This document shows, in pieces, positions 35,584 to 44,080 of a DNA stretch of 64,000 nucleotides. The notes beneath the pieces were generated by a model. The model made no database searches and was not told the origin of the DNA. It saw only the letters and a program-made list of their open reading frames with translations. Location of the stretch: contig NZ_JARGNB010000007.1 in NCBI RefSeq assembly GCF_030167915.1, forward strand, positions 186,001 to 250,000, written 5' to 3'. The stretch comes from Aquabacterium humicola. GTDB lineage: Bacteria; Pseudomonadota; Gammaproteobacteria; Burkholderiales; Burkholderiaceae_C. The position numbers were made by a program, and so were the translations under genes. Within the stretch, counting starts at the first letter, position 1. Each line of letters opens with the position of its first letter.

Positions 35584-36333
35584 GTGACCCGACTCCTGCT
35601 GATCAACCCGAACATCTCCGACAGCGTCAGCGCGCTGATCCGCGCCGAGGCCCAGCGCAGCGCCGCGCCGGGCACGCAGATCGAGGTGCTGACGGCGCCC
35701 TTCGGCGTCGCCTACATCGAGACGCGCTTCGAGGCGATGCTCGGCGCCTACGCGGCCGCGCAGCTGGCGGCCGAGCACTTCGAACGTCATGACGCGGTGA
35801 TCGTCGCCGCCTTCGGCGATCCCGGCCTGGCGGCGCTGCGCGAGGTGCTGCCCTGCCCCGTCACCGGGCTCACCGAAGCGGCGCTGGCCAGCGCCTGCCT
35901 GCTCGGCCGGCGCTTCTCGATCGTCGCGATCTCGCAGCGCATCCGCACCTGGTACCGCGAGACCGTCGAGAGCAACGGCCTCGCCGGCCGCCTGGCCAGC
36001 ATCCGAGCGCTCGACGAGCCGCTGGCCGACATCGGCACCGTGCAGGGCGACCAGGGCGAACGGCTTGTGCAGCTGGCGCAGGCCTGCGTCGTCGAGGACG
36101 GCGCCGACGTGATCGTGCTCGCCGGCGCGCCGCTGGCCGGCCTGGCACGCGACCTACGCGGCCGGCTGCCGGTGCCCTGCGTCGACGGCGTCTCCAGCGC
36201 CGTGCGCCATGCCGAATCGCTGGTCGCGCTGCAGCCGGGCGCGGCGCGCGCCGGCAGCTTCGCGCCGCCGCCCCTCAAACCGCACCGCGGCCTGCCGCCG
36301 GCGATCGGCCGGCTGCTCGATCGCGGGCGCTGA
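35584..36333 (+). CDS. Hydantoin racemase-family protein lacking both catalytic cysteines
   Basis: 249 residues from GTG 35584 with AAGGAG upstream, 2 bp after the hydantoinase gene. Overall similarity to Asp/Glu/hydantoin racemases is clear: LLLINPNISDSV, AFGDPGL, VTGLTEAAL, VIVLAGAPLAGL, VDGVSSAV. In active hydantoin racemases the motifs read ACFxDPG and LGCAGM. Here the first cysteine is Ala (AAF) and the second is Gly (LAGAP). Two-base racemisation through cysteines is therefore not possible. It could be a decarboxylase-like enzyme, a binding partner of the hydantoinase, or a changed activity. Confidence 0.85.
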   Translation: MTRLLLINPNISDSVSALIRAEAQRSAAPGTQIEVLTAPFGVAYIETRFEAMLGAYAAAQLAAEHFERHDAVIVAAFGDPGLAALREVLPCPVTGLTEAALASACLLGRRFSIVAISQRIRTWYRETVESNGLAGRLASIRALDEPLADIGTVQGDQGERLVQLAQACVVEDGADVIVLAGAPLAGLARDLRGRLPVPCVDGVSSAVRHAESLVALQPGAARAGSFAPPPLKPHRGLPPAIGRLLDRGR

Positions 36334-36403
36334 CCGTCCCACCCCGGCGCCCACCCCACGCCCGCCCCGCTTCGCCCCTCCTGCAGTACCAAGGACCTCC
36401 GTC

Positions 36404-37384
36404 ATGCAACGCCGTCAGTTCCTCCAGACCAGCGCCGCCGCCGCCGCGACCGCCGCGCTGCCCGCCACCTTCGCCCAGGCCGCCTGGCCGAGCGGCCCGG
36501 TGCGCCTCGTCGTCGGCTTCCCGCCCGGCGGCGGCGCCGATGCGCTGGCCCGCGTCGTCGCCGAGAAGCTCGGCACGCTGTGGAAGCAGCAGGTGATCGT
36601 CGAGAACCGCGCCGGCGCGTCGTCGGCGCTGGCGGCCGAGTACACGGCGCAGCAACCCGGCGACGGCAGCGTGCTGTTCCTCTCGACGATCAACAGCCAC
36701 GCGCTGCTGCCGGCGGTGAGCCCGAAGCTGCGCTACCACCCCGAGCGCGACTTCACGCCCATCGTGCTGCTGGGCGTGACGCCGAACCTCCTGATCACCG
36801 CGTCGAACAACCCGGTGAAGACGGTCAAGGAGGTGGTCGCGCTGTGCAAGGCGAAGCCGGGCGAGGTCTCGTTCGGCTCCGCCGGCCCGGCGACGATCCA
36901 GCACTTCGCGATCGAGAAGTTCAAGCTGCTCGCCGGCGTCGACGCGCTGCACGTGCCGTACAAGGGCAGCGGGCCGCTGCTGACCGACCTGATCGGCGGC
37001 CAGGTGCGCTACACCTTCGAGACCATGACCGCGGCCACGCCGCACCTGAAAAACGGCCGCGTGATCGCGCTGGCGCAGACGCGCGGCAAGCGCTCCAAGG
37101 CGTATCCCGACGTGCCGACGATGCAGGAGCTCGGCTTCGCCGGCTTCGAGACGATGAACTGGTACGGCCTCTCCGCGCCCGCGAAGCTGCCCGCCGCGCT
37201 GGTCAAGCGCATCAACGACGACGTCAACACGGTGCTGGCGATGCCGGACGTGCAGGCGCGTTTCGAGACCTTCGGCGTCGAGGACGGCGGCGGCAGCGCC
37301 GAGCGCTACGCGCAGTTCACGCGCACCGAGATCGCCAAGTGGGCCCAGGTGGCCCGCGAAGCGAAGGTCTCGATGGATTCCTGA
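36404..37384 (+). CDS. Bug/TctC-family periplasmic solute-binding protein
   Basis: 326 residues. The N-terminus MQRRQFLQTSAAAAATAALP has the twin-arginine pattern RRxFL, with cleavage after AQA near residue 26. The mature part starts WPSGPVRLVVGFPPGGGADALAR, the hallmark of Bug receptors of tripartite tricarboxylate transporters. No TctA/TctB membrane genes are nearby, as is usual for these highly multiplied receptors in Burkholderiales. It may bind a substrate or intermediate of the island and deliver it to a transporter elsewhere, or sense it. Confidence 0.9.
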   Translation: MQRRQFLQTSAAAAATAALPATFAQAAWPSGPVRLVVGFPPGGGADALARVVAEKLGTLWKQQVIVENRAGASSALAAEYTAQQPGDGSVLFLSTINSHALLPAVSPKLRYHPERDFTPIVLLGVTPNLLITASNNPVKTVKEVVALCKAKPGEVSFGSAGPATIQHFAIEKFKLLAGVDALHVPYKGSGPLLTDLIGGQVRYTFETMTAATPHLKNGRVIALAQTRGKRSKAYPDVPTMQELGFAGFETMNWYGLSAPAKLPAALVKRINDDVNTVLAMPDVQARFETFGVEDGGGSAERYAQFTRTEIAKWAQVAREAKVSMDS

Positions 37385-37425
37385 TTCCGCCCCCGCCTCC
37401 GCCACCCCCTCCCAAGGAGTCTTCC

Positions 37426-38475
37426 ATGCATGTCCGCCTCGCCGCGGCGCTGGCCGCGCTCGCCCTCGCCACCGCCACCGCCCTGCCCGCCCGCGCCCAG
37501 GAGCGCCTGAAGTTCAAGGTCATCGGCCAGCCGCTGGCCACCGGGCTGATCCAGAAGCAGAAGGAGCAGCCGTTCTTCGAGCAGTTCGCCGCCCGCACCG
37601 GACTGCCGATCGACGCCGACTACAAGCCGATCGATACGCTGGGCATCAAGGACACCGAGCAGCTGCGCGTGATGAAGGCCGGCCTGTTCGACATCGTGTC
37701 GCTGCGCGTATCGCAGAACTCGCGCGACGAGCCGACGATCCTCGGCCTGGACCTCGTCGGCGGCAGCCCCGACTACGCCACCGGCCGCAAGGTGGCGCAG
37801 GCCTACTTCGACATCGCCGACCAGCGGCTGCAGAAGCAGTTCAACGTCAAGCTGCTCGGCGTCTGGCCCTTCGGCCCGCAGATCCTGTTCTGCAAGAAGC
37901 CGATCACGAAGCTGGCCGACGTCAAGGGCATGAAGGTGCGCGTGTACGACCAGAACCTCGCGAAGTTCATGGAGCTGGTGGGTGCGACGCCGGTGCCGGT
38001 GGCCTTCGCCGACACGCACCAGTCGCTGTCGCTGGGCGTCGTCGACTGCGCGGTCACCGGGCCCAGCTCGGCCAACTCCGCCGGCTGGCCCGAGGTCACC
38101 ACGCACCAGCTGCCGCTGGGCTTCCAGATGGCGCTCAACGGCTACGCGATCTCGCTGAAGGCCTGGAACCGGCTCTTGCCCGACCAGCAGGCGAAGCTCA
38201 AGGCCGCCTTCGACGGGCTCACCGACGAGATCTGGAAGTACAGCGAGGAGCTGTTCAACGACGCGGTCAACTGCAATGCCGGCAAGGACCCGTGCACCAC
38301 CGGCAAGAAGTTCAAGCTGACCAGCGTGGCGGTCACGTCGGCCGACGGCGATCTCGTGCGCAGCGCGGTCAGCAAGGTCAGCCTGCCGGTGTGGGCCGAG
38401 GTCTGCGACAAGTCGAACCCGGGCTGCTCGCAGCGCTGGAGCGCGACGGTGGGCAAGACGCTGGGGCTGCAGTGA
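37426..38475 (+). CDS. dctP: TRAP transporter substrate-binding protein (DctP family)
   Basis: 349 residues with AAGGAG before the ATG and a Sec signal peptide ending ARAQ near residue 25. DctP features are the VKGMKVRVYDQNLAKFMELVGATPVPVAF region (residues about 165-195), which holds the carboxylate-binding arginine, and LSLGVVDCAVTGP. It captures an organic acid in the periplasm for the DctQM membrane pair encoded immediately downstream. The C-terminal part has extra cysteines (NCNAGKDPC, CDKSNPGC) that may form disulfides. Confidence 0.9.
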   Translation: MHVRLAAALAALALATATALPARAQERLKFKVIGQPLATGLIQKQKEQPFFEQFAARTGLPIDADYKPIDTLGIKDTEQLRVMKAGLFDIVSLRVSQNSRDEPTILGLDLVGGSPDYATGRKVAQAYFDIADQRLQKQFNVKLLGVWPFGPQILFCKKPITKLADVKGMKVRVYDQNLAKFMELVGATPVPVAFADTHQSLSLGVVDCAVTGPSSANSAGWPEVTTHQLPLGFQMALNGYAISLKAWNRLLPDQQAKLKAAFDGLTDEIWKYSEELFNDAVNCNAGKDPCTTGKKFKLTSVAVTSADGDLVRSAVSKVSLPVWAEVCDKSNPGCSQRWSATVGKTLGLQ

Positions 38476-38588
38476 TGACAGGCGCCCTCACCTCCGGCGG
38501 CGCCATCGGCGCCGCGACCACCCCGCCGGTGGTCGGCGCCGCGGCGGCTGCCGCCGCGGCGCCCGCCGCCACCTCCCGAGGAGCCGGC

Positions 38589-39179
38589 ATGAAGGACCGC
38601 ATCGAGACCGCGCTGGCCAGCGCCTTCGGCCTGATCTTCCTCGCGCTGTCGGTGATCGTCACCGTCGAGACGATGGCCCGCAAGCTGTTCAACGTCTCGA
38701 TCCAGGGCGCCGACGAGCTCGGCGGCTACGCGCTCGCCGTCGGCTCGACGATCGCGTTCAGCCTGGCGCTGATGGGCCGCAACCACATCCGCGTCGACGT
38801 CTTCCACGAGCGCTTCCCGCGCGCGCTGCAGGCGGCGCTGAACTGGCTGTCGATCGCCTCGCTGGCGGCCTTCGGCGCCTTCATCGCGTGGATCGCGTTC
38901 AAGGTCATCGGCGACACGCTGCAGTACGGCAGCACCGCGCAGACGCCGTGGGCGACGCCGCTGATCTGGCCGCAGGGCGTCTGGTACGCGGGGCTCGTGA
39001 CCTTCGCGCTCGTCGCCACCGGCTACGCGCTGCGGGCGAGCGTGCTGGCGCTGACCGGCCGCATCGACACGCTGAACCACGACTTCCATCCGAAGAGCGC
39101 GAAGGAAGAACTGAAGGAAGAGCTCGACGACCTGGCCGCGCGCCAGGAGGCGGCACCCGCACAGGAGATCAAAGCATGA
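38589..39179 (+). CDS. dctQ: TRAP transporter small permease (DctQ family)
   Basis: 196 residues from ATG 38589, chosen for GAGGAG 5 nt upstream and because MKDRIETALASAFGLIFLAL begins like other DctQ proteins. An alternative start at 38475 overlaps the dctP stop (TGATG) but adds a 38-residue Ala-rich leader. Four membrane helices and the motif GADELGGYALAVGSTIAFSLALMGRNHIRVDVF (split over two helices) are family-typical. The C-terminus is acidic and helical (EELKEELDDLAARQ). Confidence 0.85.
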   Translation: MKDRIETALASAFGLIFLALSVIVTVETMARKLFNVSIQGADELGGYALAVGSTIAFSLALMGRNHIRVDVFHERFPRALQAALNWLSIASLAAFGAFIAWIAFKVIGDTLQYGSTAQTPWATPLIWPQGVWYAGLVTFALVATGYALRASVLALTGRIDTLNHDFHPKSAKEELKEELDDLAARQEAAPAQEIKA

Positions 39180-40468
39180 GCCCCGCCCTCTTCGGTCTCG
39201 CGTTCGCCGCGATGATCGGCATGATGCTGATGGGCGTGCCGATCGCCGTGTCGATGGCGCTGGTCGGCATCGTCGGCGGCATCGCCGCCTACGGCACGCC
39301 GTTCATGGACTCGATCGCCCCGGTGGTCTGGGGCGTGCAGAACGAGAACCTGCTGACCTCCATCCCGCTGTTCGTGCTGCTGGGCGAGCTGCTGCTGCGA
39401 TCGGGCATCGCCGACCGCATGTACATCGCGCTGTCGGCCTGGCTGGGGCGGCTGCCGGGCGGGCTGCTGCACACCAACATCGGCAGCTGCGCGCTGTTCG
39501 CGGCGACCTCGGGCTCGTCGGTGGCCACCGCGGCCACCGTCGGCACCGTCGCGCTGCCGTCGCTGCGCAAGCGCGGCTACTCGATGCGCGCCTCGCTGGG
39601 CTCGCTGGCGGCCGGCGGCACGCTCGGCATCCTGATCCCGCCGTCGGTCAACATGATCGTCTACGGCTCGCTGACGAACAACTCGATCGGCAAGCTGTTC
39701 GTCGCCGGCATCATCCCCGGGCTGCTGCTCACCGGCTGCTTCATGCTCTACATCTGGATATCGAGCGTGATGAGCGGCACGGTCAAGCGCGAGGAGCCGG
39801 TGCCGCTGGCCGAGCGGCTGCGCACGCTGCAGTTCCTGGTGCCGCCGCTGGTGGTGTTCGGCATCGTGATGGGCAGCCTCTACTTCGGCATCGCGACGAC
39901 CACCGAGAGCGCCGCGCTCGGCGTCATCGCCGCCCTGGGCTTCGTCGCGCAGTCGGGCAAGCTGAGCTGGGAAGTGCTGCGCACCTGCTTCGTCAGCACC
40001 GCACGCGTGAGCGGCATGATCCTCCTGATCATCACCGCGGCCTTCATCCTGAACCTGACGATCAGCCTGACCGGCGTCGCCGAGTCGATGACCAAGTGGG
40101 TTGCCGGCCTCGGGCTGTCGGCCACCGGGCTGATCCTGGCACTGATCGTGTTCTACCTGGTGCTCGGCATGTTCATGGACGTGCTGTCGATGCAGGTCGC
40201 GACGATCCCGATCACCTACCCGATCGCGGTCGCGCTCGGCGTCGACCCGATCTGGTTCGGCATCTTCATCGTGCTGATGTGCGAGCTCGGACTGATCACG
40301 CCGCCGGTGGGCATGAACCTGTTCGTCGTGCACGGCATCCGGCCGGACAAGGGCGGGCTGGAGGACGCGATCTGGGGCGCGCTGCCGTACGCGCTGATCA
40401 TGATCGCCTTCACGATCCTGCTGCTGGCGGTGCCCGGTCTCGCGACCTGGCTGCCGGGCCACATGTGA
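39176..40468 (+). CDS. dctM: TRAP transporter large permease (DctM family)
   Basis: 430 residues. ATG 39176 overlaps the dctQ stop as ATGA. It is very hydrophobic, with about 12 helices and the DctM signatures GSSVATAATVGTVALPSL, PPSVNMIVYGSLT, and MCELGLITPPVGMNLFVVHG. It forms the ion-coupled channel of the importer with DctQ and completes a three-gene TRAP system inside the catabolic operon, probably for the cyclic substrate or its acid product. Confidence 0.93.
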   Translation: MSPALFGLAFAAMIGMMLMGVPIAVSMALVGIVGGIAAYGTPFMDSIAPVVWGVQNENLLTSIPLFVLLGELLLRSGIADRMYIALSAWLGRLPGGLLHTNIGSCALFAATSGSSVATAATVGTVALPSLRKRGYSMRASLGSLAAGGTLGILIPPSVNMIVYGSLTNNSIGKLFVAGIIPGLLLTGCFMLYIWISSVMSGTVKREEPVPLAERLRTLQFLVPPLVVFGIVMGSLYFGIATTTESAALGVIAALGFVAQSGKLSWEVLRTCFVSTARVSGMILLIITAAFILNLTISLTGVAESMTKWVAGLGLSATGLILALIVFYLVLGMFMDVLSMQVATIPITYPIAVALGVDPIWFGIFIVLMCELGLITPPVGMNLFVVHGIRPDKGGLEDAIWGALPYALIMIAFTILLLAVPGLATWLPGHM

Positions 40469-40480
40469 GGAGGCGGCGCG

Positions 40481-40510
40481 ATGTTCTTCGCCCCTGACCG
40501 GAGCCTGTGA
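40481..40510 (+). other. 9-codon leader frame coupled to the amidase start
   Basis: ATG 40481 follows a strong GAGGAGG and opens MFFAPDRSL. Its TGA (40508-40510) overlaps the amidase ATG at 40510. The amidase also has GGAG 6 nt upstream, inside this frame. The arrangement could couple amidase translation to the dctM end. Seen in sequence; not shown to be translated. Confidence 0.3.
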
Positions 40511-41913
40511 TGCACGACGACCTCTGGCGCCTCCCCGCCACCGAGCTGCAGCGCCGCTACCGCGACGGCACACTGGCGCCGCGCGCGGTGATCGAGGCGG
40601 TGCTGGCGCGCTGCGACGCGGTGAATGCGCGGCTGAACGCGGTGGTGGCGCGGCGCGACGACGCGCTGCGGGCCGAGGCCGACGCCGCCGGCGAGCGCTT
40701 TGCGCGCGGCACGCCACTCGGCCCGCTCGACGGCTTGCCGCTGACCGTCAAGGACAGCCTCTTCACCGCCGACCTGCCGACCACCTGCGGCACCGCCGCG
40801 CTGCGCGACTTCCGCCCGGCACACGACGAGCTGGCGGTGGCGCGGGCGCGCGCCGGCGGCGCGCTGATCGTCGGCAAGACCAACGTGCCCGAGTTCGCCA
40901 ACGACGGCTACACCGCGAACCCGCTCTTCGGCGCCACCGGCAATCCGTGGAACCCAGCCCTGACGCCGGGCGGCTCCAGCGGCGGCGCGGTGGCCGCGGT
41001 GGCCGCCGGCATCGCGCCGCTGGCGATCGCGCAGGACGGTGGCGGCTCGATCCGCCGGCCGGCCTCGCACACCGGGCTGGTGGGGCTGAAGCCCTCGCTC
41101 GGCGCGTGGCCGCGCGAGCATGCGCTGCCCGGTCTGCTGCTGGACTTCGACTGCATCGGCCCGGTCGCGCGCACGGTGGCCGATGCGCGCCTGCTGTTCG
41201 ACGCGCTGCGCGGACCGGCGGCGGCCGACCGCCATTCGCTCGCCGCGGCGCAGGCCGCGCTGGCCGTGCGCCGCAGCACGGCGCTGCGCATCCTCTACGT
41301 CGAGCAGCTGAACGACAACCCGCTCGACCGGCAGATCGCAGCCAGCTGCCGCGACGCGGTCGACCGCCTCGCCCGGCTTGGCCACGAGGTCGTGCAGGGG
41401 CCGCTGCCGCTCGACCTGTCGTTGATCCTCGACGCCTGGCCGCAGATCGGCCAGGTCGGCCTGGCGGCGATGTTCGCGCGCCATCCGACGTGGGAAGCGC
41501 AGGCCAGCGCCCGGTACCGCGAAGCCGCCGACGCCGGTCGGCGCGTGCCCGGCGACCGGGTCTGGCAGATCGTCGACGAGGTGCAGCGGCTGCGCCGCGA
41601 GAGCACCGGCCTGTTCGAGCAGCACGACCTGATCGTGATGCCCGCGGCCGCGGCGCTGCCGTGGCCGAAGGAGGAGCCCTTCCCCCCCGTCATCGACGGC
41701 CGCGCCGTCGGCCCGCGCGGTCATGCGGTCTACACCGGCTGGGTCAACGCCGCCGGCCTTCCCGGCCTGGCGCTGCCGGCCGCGCCGTCGCGCGAGGGCC
41801 TGCCGATCGGCATCCAGCTGGTCGGCCCCTACGGCGGCGACGACCTGCTGCTGCAGGTCGGCGCGGCCTTCGAGGCCGCCGCACCCTGGGCCGATCGGCG
41901 ACCCGAACTCTGA
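40510..41913 (+). CDS. Amidase-signature-family hydrolase
   Basis: 467 residues. The Ser-cis-Ser-Lys triad is complete: K81 in VKDSL, S156 in GGSSGG and S180 in DGGGSIR, with the 24-residue spacing between serines seen in the family. It hydrolyses a carboxamide (or N-carbamoyl group) to acid and ammonia. In this operon it may act on the open-chain amide made by the hydantoinase. No signal peptide, so cytoplasmic. The start follows a 9-codon frame with which it shares TGATG. Confidence 0.9.
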   Translation: MHDDLWRLPATELQRRYRDGTLAPRAVIEAVLARCDAVNARLNAVVARRDDALRAEADAAGERFARGTPLGPLDGLPLTVKDSLFTADLPTTCGTAALRDFRPAHDELAVARARAGGALIVGKTNVPEFANDGYTANPLFGATGNPWNPALTPGGSSGGAVAAVAAGIAPLAIAQDGGGSIRRPASHTGLVGLKPSLGAWPREHALPGLLLDFDCIGPVARTVADARLLFDALRGPAAADRHSLAAAQAALAVRRSTALRILYVEQLNDNPLDRQIAASCRDAVDRLARLGHEVVQGPLPLDLSLILDAWPQIGQVGLAAMFARHPTWEAQASARYREAADAGRRVPGDRVWQIVDEVQRLRRESTGLFEQHDLIVMPAAAALPWPKEEPFPPVIDGRAVGPRGHAVYTGWVNAAGLPGLALPAAPSREGLPIGIQLVGPYGGDDLLLQVGAAFEAAAPWADRRPEL

Positions 41914-41942
41914 AGAACCCTCTGAAGAACTCCTGAAGAACC
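41908..41942 (+). repeat. 12-bp tandem repeat at the amidase/hydratase junction
   Basis: CTCTGAAGAACC, CTCTGAAGAACT and CCTGAAGAACC stand head to tail. The first copy contains the amidase stop. The repeat fills the gap before the next ATG (41948), which has no other Shine-Dalgarno candidate than the GAAGAA inside the repeat. It is likely a slippage-derived duplication. Confidence 0.55.
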
Positions 41943-41947
41943 CCTCG

Positions 41948-42712
41948 ATGACCGATGCCATCACGGCGCACGCGCAGGCGCTGATCCATGCGCGACGAAG
42001 CTTCGAACCCACGCGTGCCGCCGCGCTGCCGCCGCTGCCCGATGCCGACGCCGCCTACGCGGTGCAGGCCGCCGTCGCCGAGGCGCTGGCGCTCGGCGAC
42101 GGCCGGCATGCGCGCCACTGGAAGTCCGGCGGCCCCTCGCGCGGCGCGGTGCCCACGCACGCGCCGCTGCCGGCGCCAGGCGTCTGGCACAGCCCCGCCG
42201 ACGCACGGCACTGGCCGCTGCATTCGCGCGGTATCGAAGCCGAGATCGCGCTGCGCCTGGCCCGTGACGTGACGCCGGCGCAGGCGGCCGCGATGGATGC
42301 CGGCGGCGCCGCGGCGCTGGTCGACGCGATGTGCGTCACCATCGAGCTGGTCGATTCGCGCTGGACCGAAGGCCTGGCCGCGCCGCCGCTCGCGAAGCTG
42401 GCGGACCTGCAGTCGCATGGCGCGCTGGTGCTCGGCGACTGGACGCCCTTCCTGCCGCCAGATTGGAGCGGCCAGCGCTGCCGGGTCGACATCGGCGCGC
42501 GAGCCCCGCTCGAGTTCATCGGCACCCACGCGATGAACGACCCCGCCTTCGTGCTGCCGGTCTGGCTGCGCCACGCGACGCGCGGCGGCGCCACCGTGCG
42601 CGCCGGCACCGTCGTCACCACCGGCACCTGGTGCGGCATCCTGCCCGCCCGGGCCGGCGACCGCGTGACGGCCGAATTCCCCGGCATCGGCGCGGCTGCC
42701 TTGCAGCTCTGA
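41948..42712 (+). CDS. 2-keto-4-pentenoate hydratase-like protein (FAH superfamily)
   Basis: 254 residues. The fold is that of MhpD/4-oxalocrotonate decarboxylase: helical N-terminus (ITAHAQALIHARRS), the metal-site motif GIEAEIALRLARDV with paired glutamates, and a C-terminal TGTWCGILPARAGDRVTAEF turn. Members add water to, or decarboxylate, 2-oxo-enoic acids with Mg. The gene lies between an amidase and an aminotransferase, so a 2-oxo acid may be an intermediate of this pathway. The exact reaction is not clear. Confidence 0.82.
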   Translation: MTDAITAHAQALIHARRSFEPTRAAALPPLPDADAAYAVQAAVAEALALGDGRHARHWKSGGPSRGAVPTHAPLPAPGVWHSPADARHWPLHSRGIEAEIALRLARDVTPAQAAAMDAGGAAALVDAMCVTIELVDSRWTEGLAAPPLAKLADLQSHGALVLGDWTPFLPPDWSGQRCRVDIGARAPLEFIGTHAMNDPAFVLPVWLRHATRGGATVRAGTVVTTGTWCGILPARAGDRVTAEFPGIGAAALQL

Positions 42713-42748
42713 TCCGATGCCCCCCCGCCCACCCCTGAAAGCCATCGA

Positions 42749-43972
42749 ATGATCACGCTCGACCAGCATCCCAGCGGCCGCCATTTCCTGCAGATCCCGG
42801 GCCCGAGCCCGGTGCCCGACCGCATCCTGCGCGCGATGAGCCTGCCGACCATCGACCACCGCGGCCCGGAGTTCGGCGTGCTCGGCAAGCGCGTCATCGC
42901 CGGCATGCAGCAGGTGTTCCAGACGCGGCATCCGGTGGTCATCTACCCGGCCTCGGGCACCGGCGCCTGGGAAGCGGCGCTGGCCAATACGATGAGCCCG
43001 GGCGACGCGGTGCTGATGGTCGAGACCGGCCACTTCGCGACCCTGTGGCAGAAGATGGCCGTGCGCCTCGGGCTGGAGCCGGAGTTCCTGGCGCTTCCCG
43101 GCACCTGCCCCGACACCGGCCTGCCGCTCGCCTGGCGCCACGGCGTGCCGGCCGACCTGGTCGAGCAGCGCCTGCGCCGCGACACCGCGCACCGCATCCA
43201 GGCCGTCTGCGTGGTGCACAACGAGACCTCGACCGGCGTGACCTCGGACATCGCCGCGGTGCGCCGCGCCATCGACGCGGCCGGCCACCCGGCGCTGCTG
43301 ATGGTCGACACCATCTCCGGCCTGGCGTCGGCCGACTACCGCCACGACGAGTGGGGCGTCGACGTCACGGTCTCGGGCTCGCAGAAAGGCCTGATGCTGC
43401 CGCCCGGCATCAGCTTCAACGCGCTGTCGCCGAAGGCGCTCGAGCGCAGCAAGCGTGCGCGCCTGCCGCGCTCGTACTGGGCCTGGGACGAGATCGTCGA
43501 GATGAACGCCACCGGCTACTGGCCGTACACGCCCAACACCAACCTGCTGTACGGCCTGGCGGAGGCGCTGGACATGGTGCTGGGCCAGGGCCTGCCGGCG
43601 ATCTTCGCGCGGCACCGGCGCTGGCGCGACGGCGTGCATGCCGCGGTGCGCGCCTGGGGTCTGCCGACGCAGTGCGCCGACGAGCGCCTGCATTCGCCGG
43701 TGCTGACCGGCGTGGTCACGCCGGCGGGCGTCGATGCGGATGGCCTGCGGCGGGTGATCCATCAGCGCTTCGACTGCTCGCTGGGCACCGGCCTCGGCAA
43801 GCTCAAGGGCCGCATGTTCCGCATCGGCCACCTCGGCGACTGCAACGACCTGACCTTGATCGCCGCGCTGGCCGGCGTCGAGATGGGCCTGAAGCTGGCC
43901 GGCGTGCCGGTCGCCGGCAGCGGCGTCCAGGCGGCGATGGCGCATTTCGCGCAGCCGGCGGCGGTGGCCTGA
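42749..43972 (+). CDS. Class V aminotransferase, serine/alanine-glyoxylate type
   Basis: 407 residues. PLP-enzyme features are the N-terminal PGPSPVPDRILRAM, HNETSTGV, MVDTISGLASADY (aspartate that contacts the pyridine nitrogen), and the Schiff-base lysine K213 in SGSQKGLMLPPG. C-terminal FRIGHLGDCND is typical of serine-glyoxylate and alanine-glyoxylate aminotransferases. It may use glyoxylate formed in the pathway as amino acceptor. Cytoplasmic. It follows the hydratase gene by 36 bp. Confidence 0.88.
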   Translation: MITLDQHPSGRHFLQIPGPSPVPDRILRAMSLPTIDHRGPEFGVLGKRVIAGMQQVFQTRHPVVIYPASGTGAWEAALANTMSPGDAVLMVETGHFATLWQKMAVRLGLEPEFLALPGTCPDTGLPLAWRHGVPADLVEQRLRRDTAHRIQAVCVVHNETSTGVTSDIAAVRRAIDAAGHPALLMVDTISGLASADYRHDEWGVDVTVSGSQKGLMLPPGISFNALSPKALERSKRARLPRSYWAWDEIVEMNATGYWPYTPNTNLLYGLAEALDMVLGQGLPAIFARHRRWRDGVHAAVRAWGLPTQCADERLHSPVLTGVVTPAGVDADGLRRVIHQRFDCSLGTGLGKLKGRMFRIGHLGDCNDLTLIAALAGVEMGLKLAGVPVAGSGVQAAMAHFAQPAAVA

Positions 43973-44080
43973 CCCCGGCAGCGGCGGGCCCGGTGGCCCG
44001 TCGGGCCACGGTGCGTTGGCTCCTTCGGCGCATGCGGCGTGGGGCACGGATTCCTAGAGTGACGTCATGCCCACTCCCGC

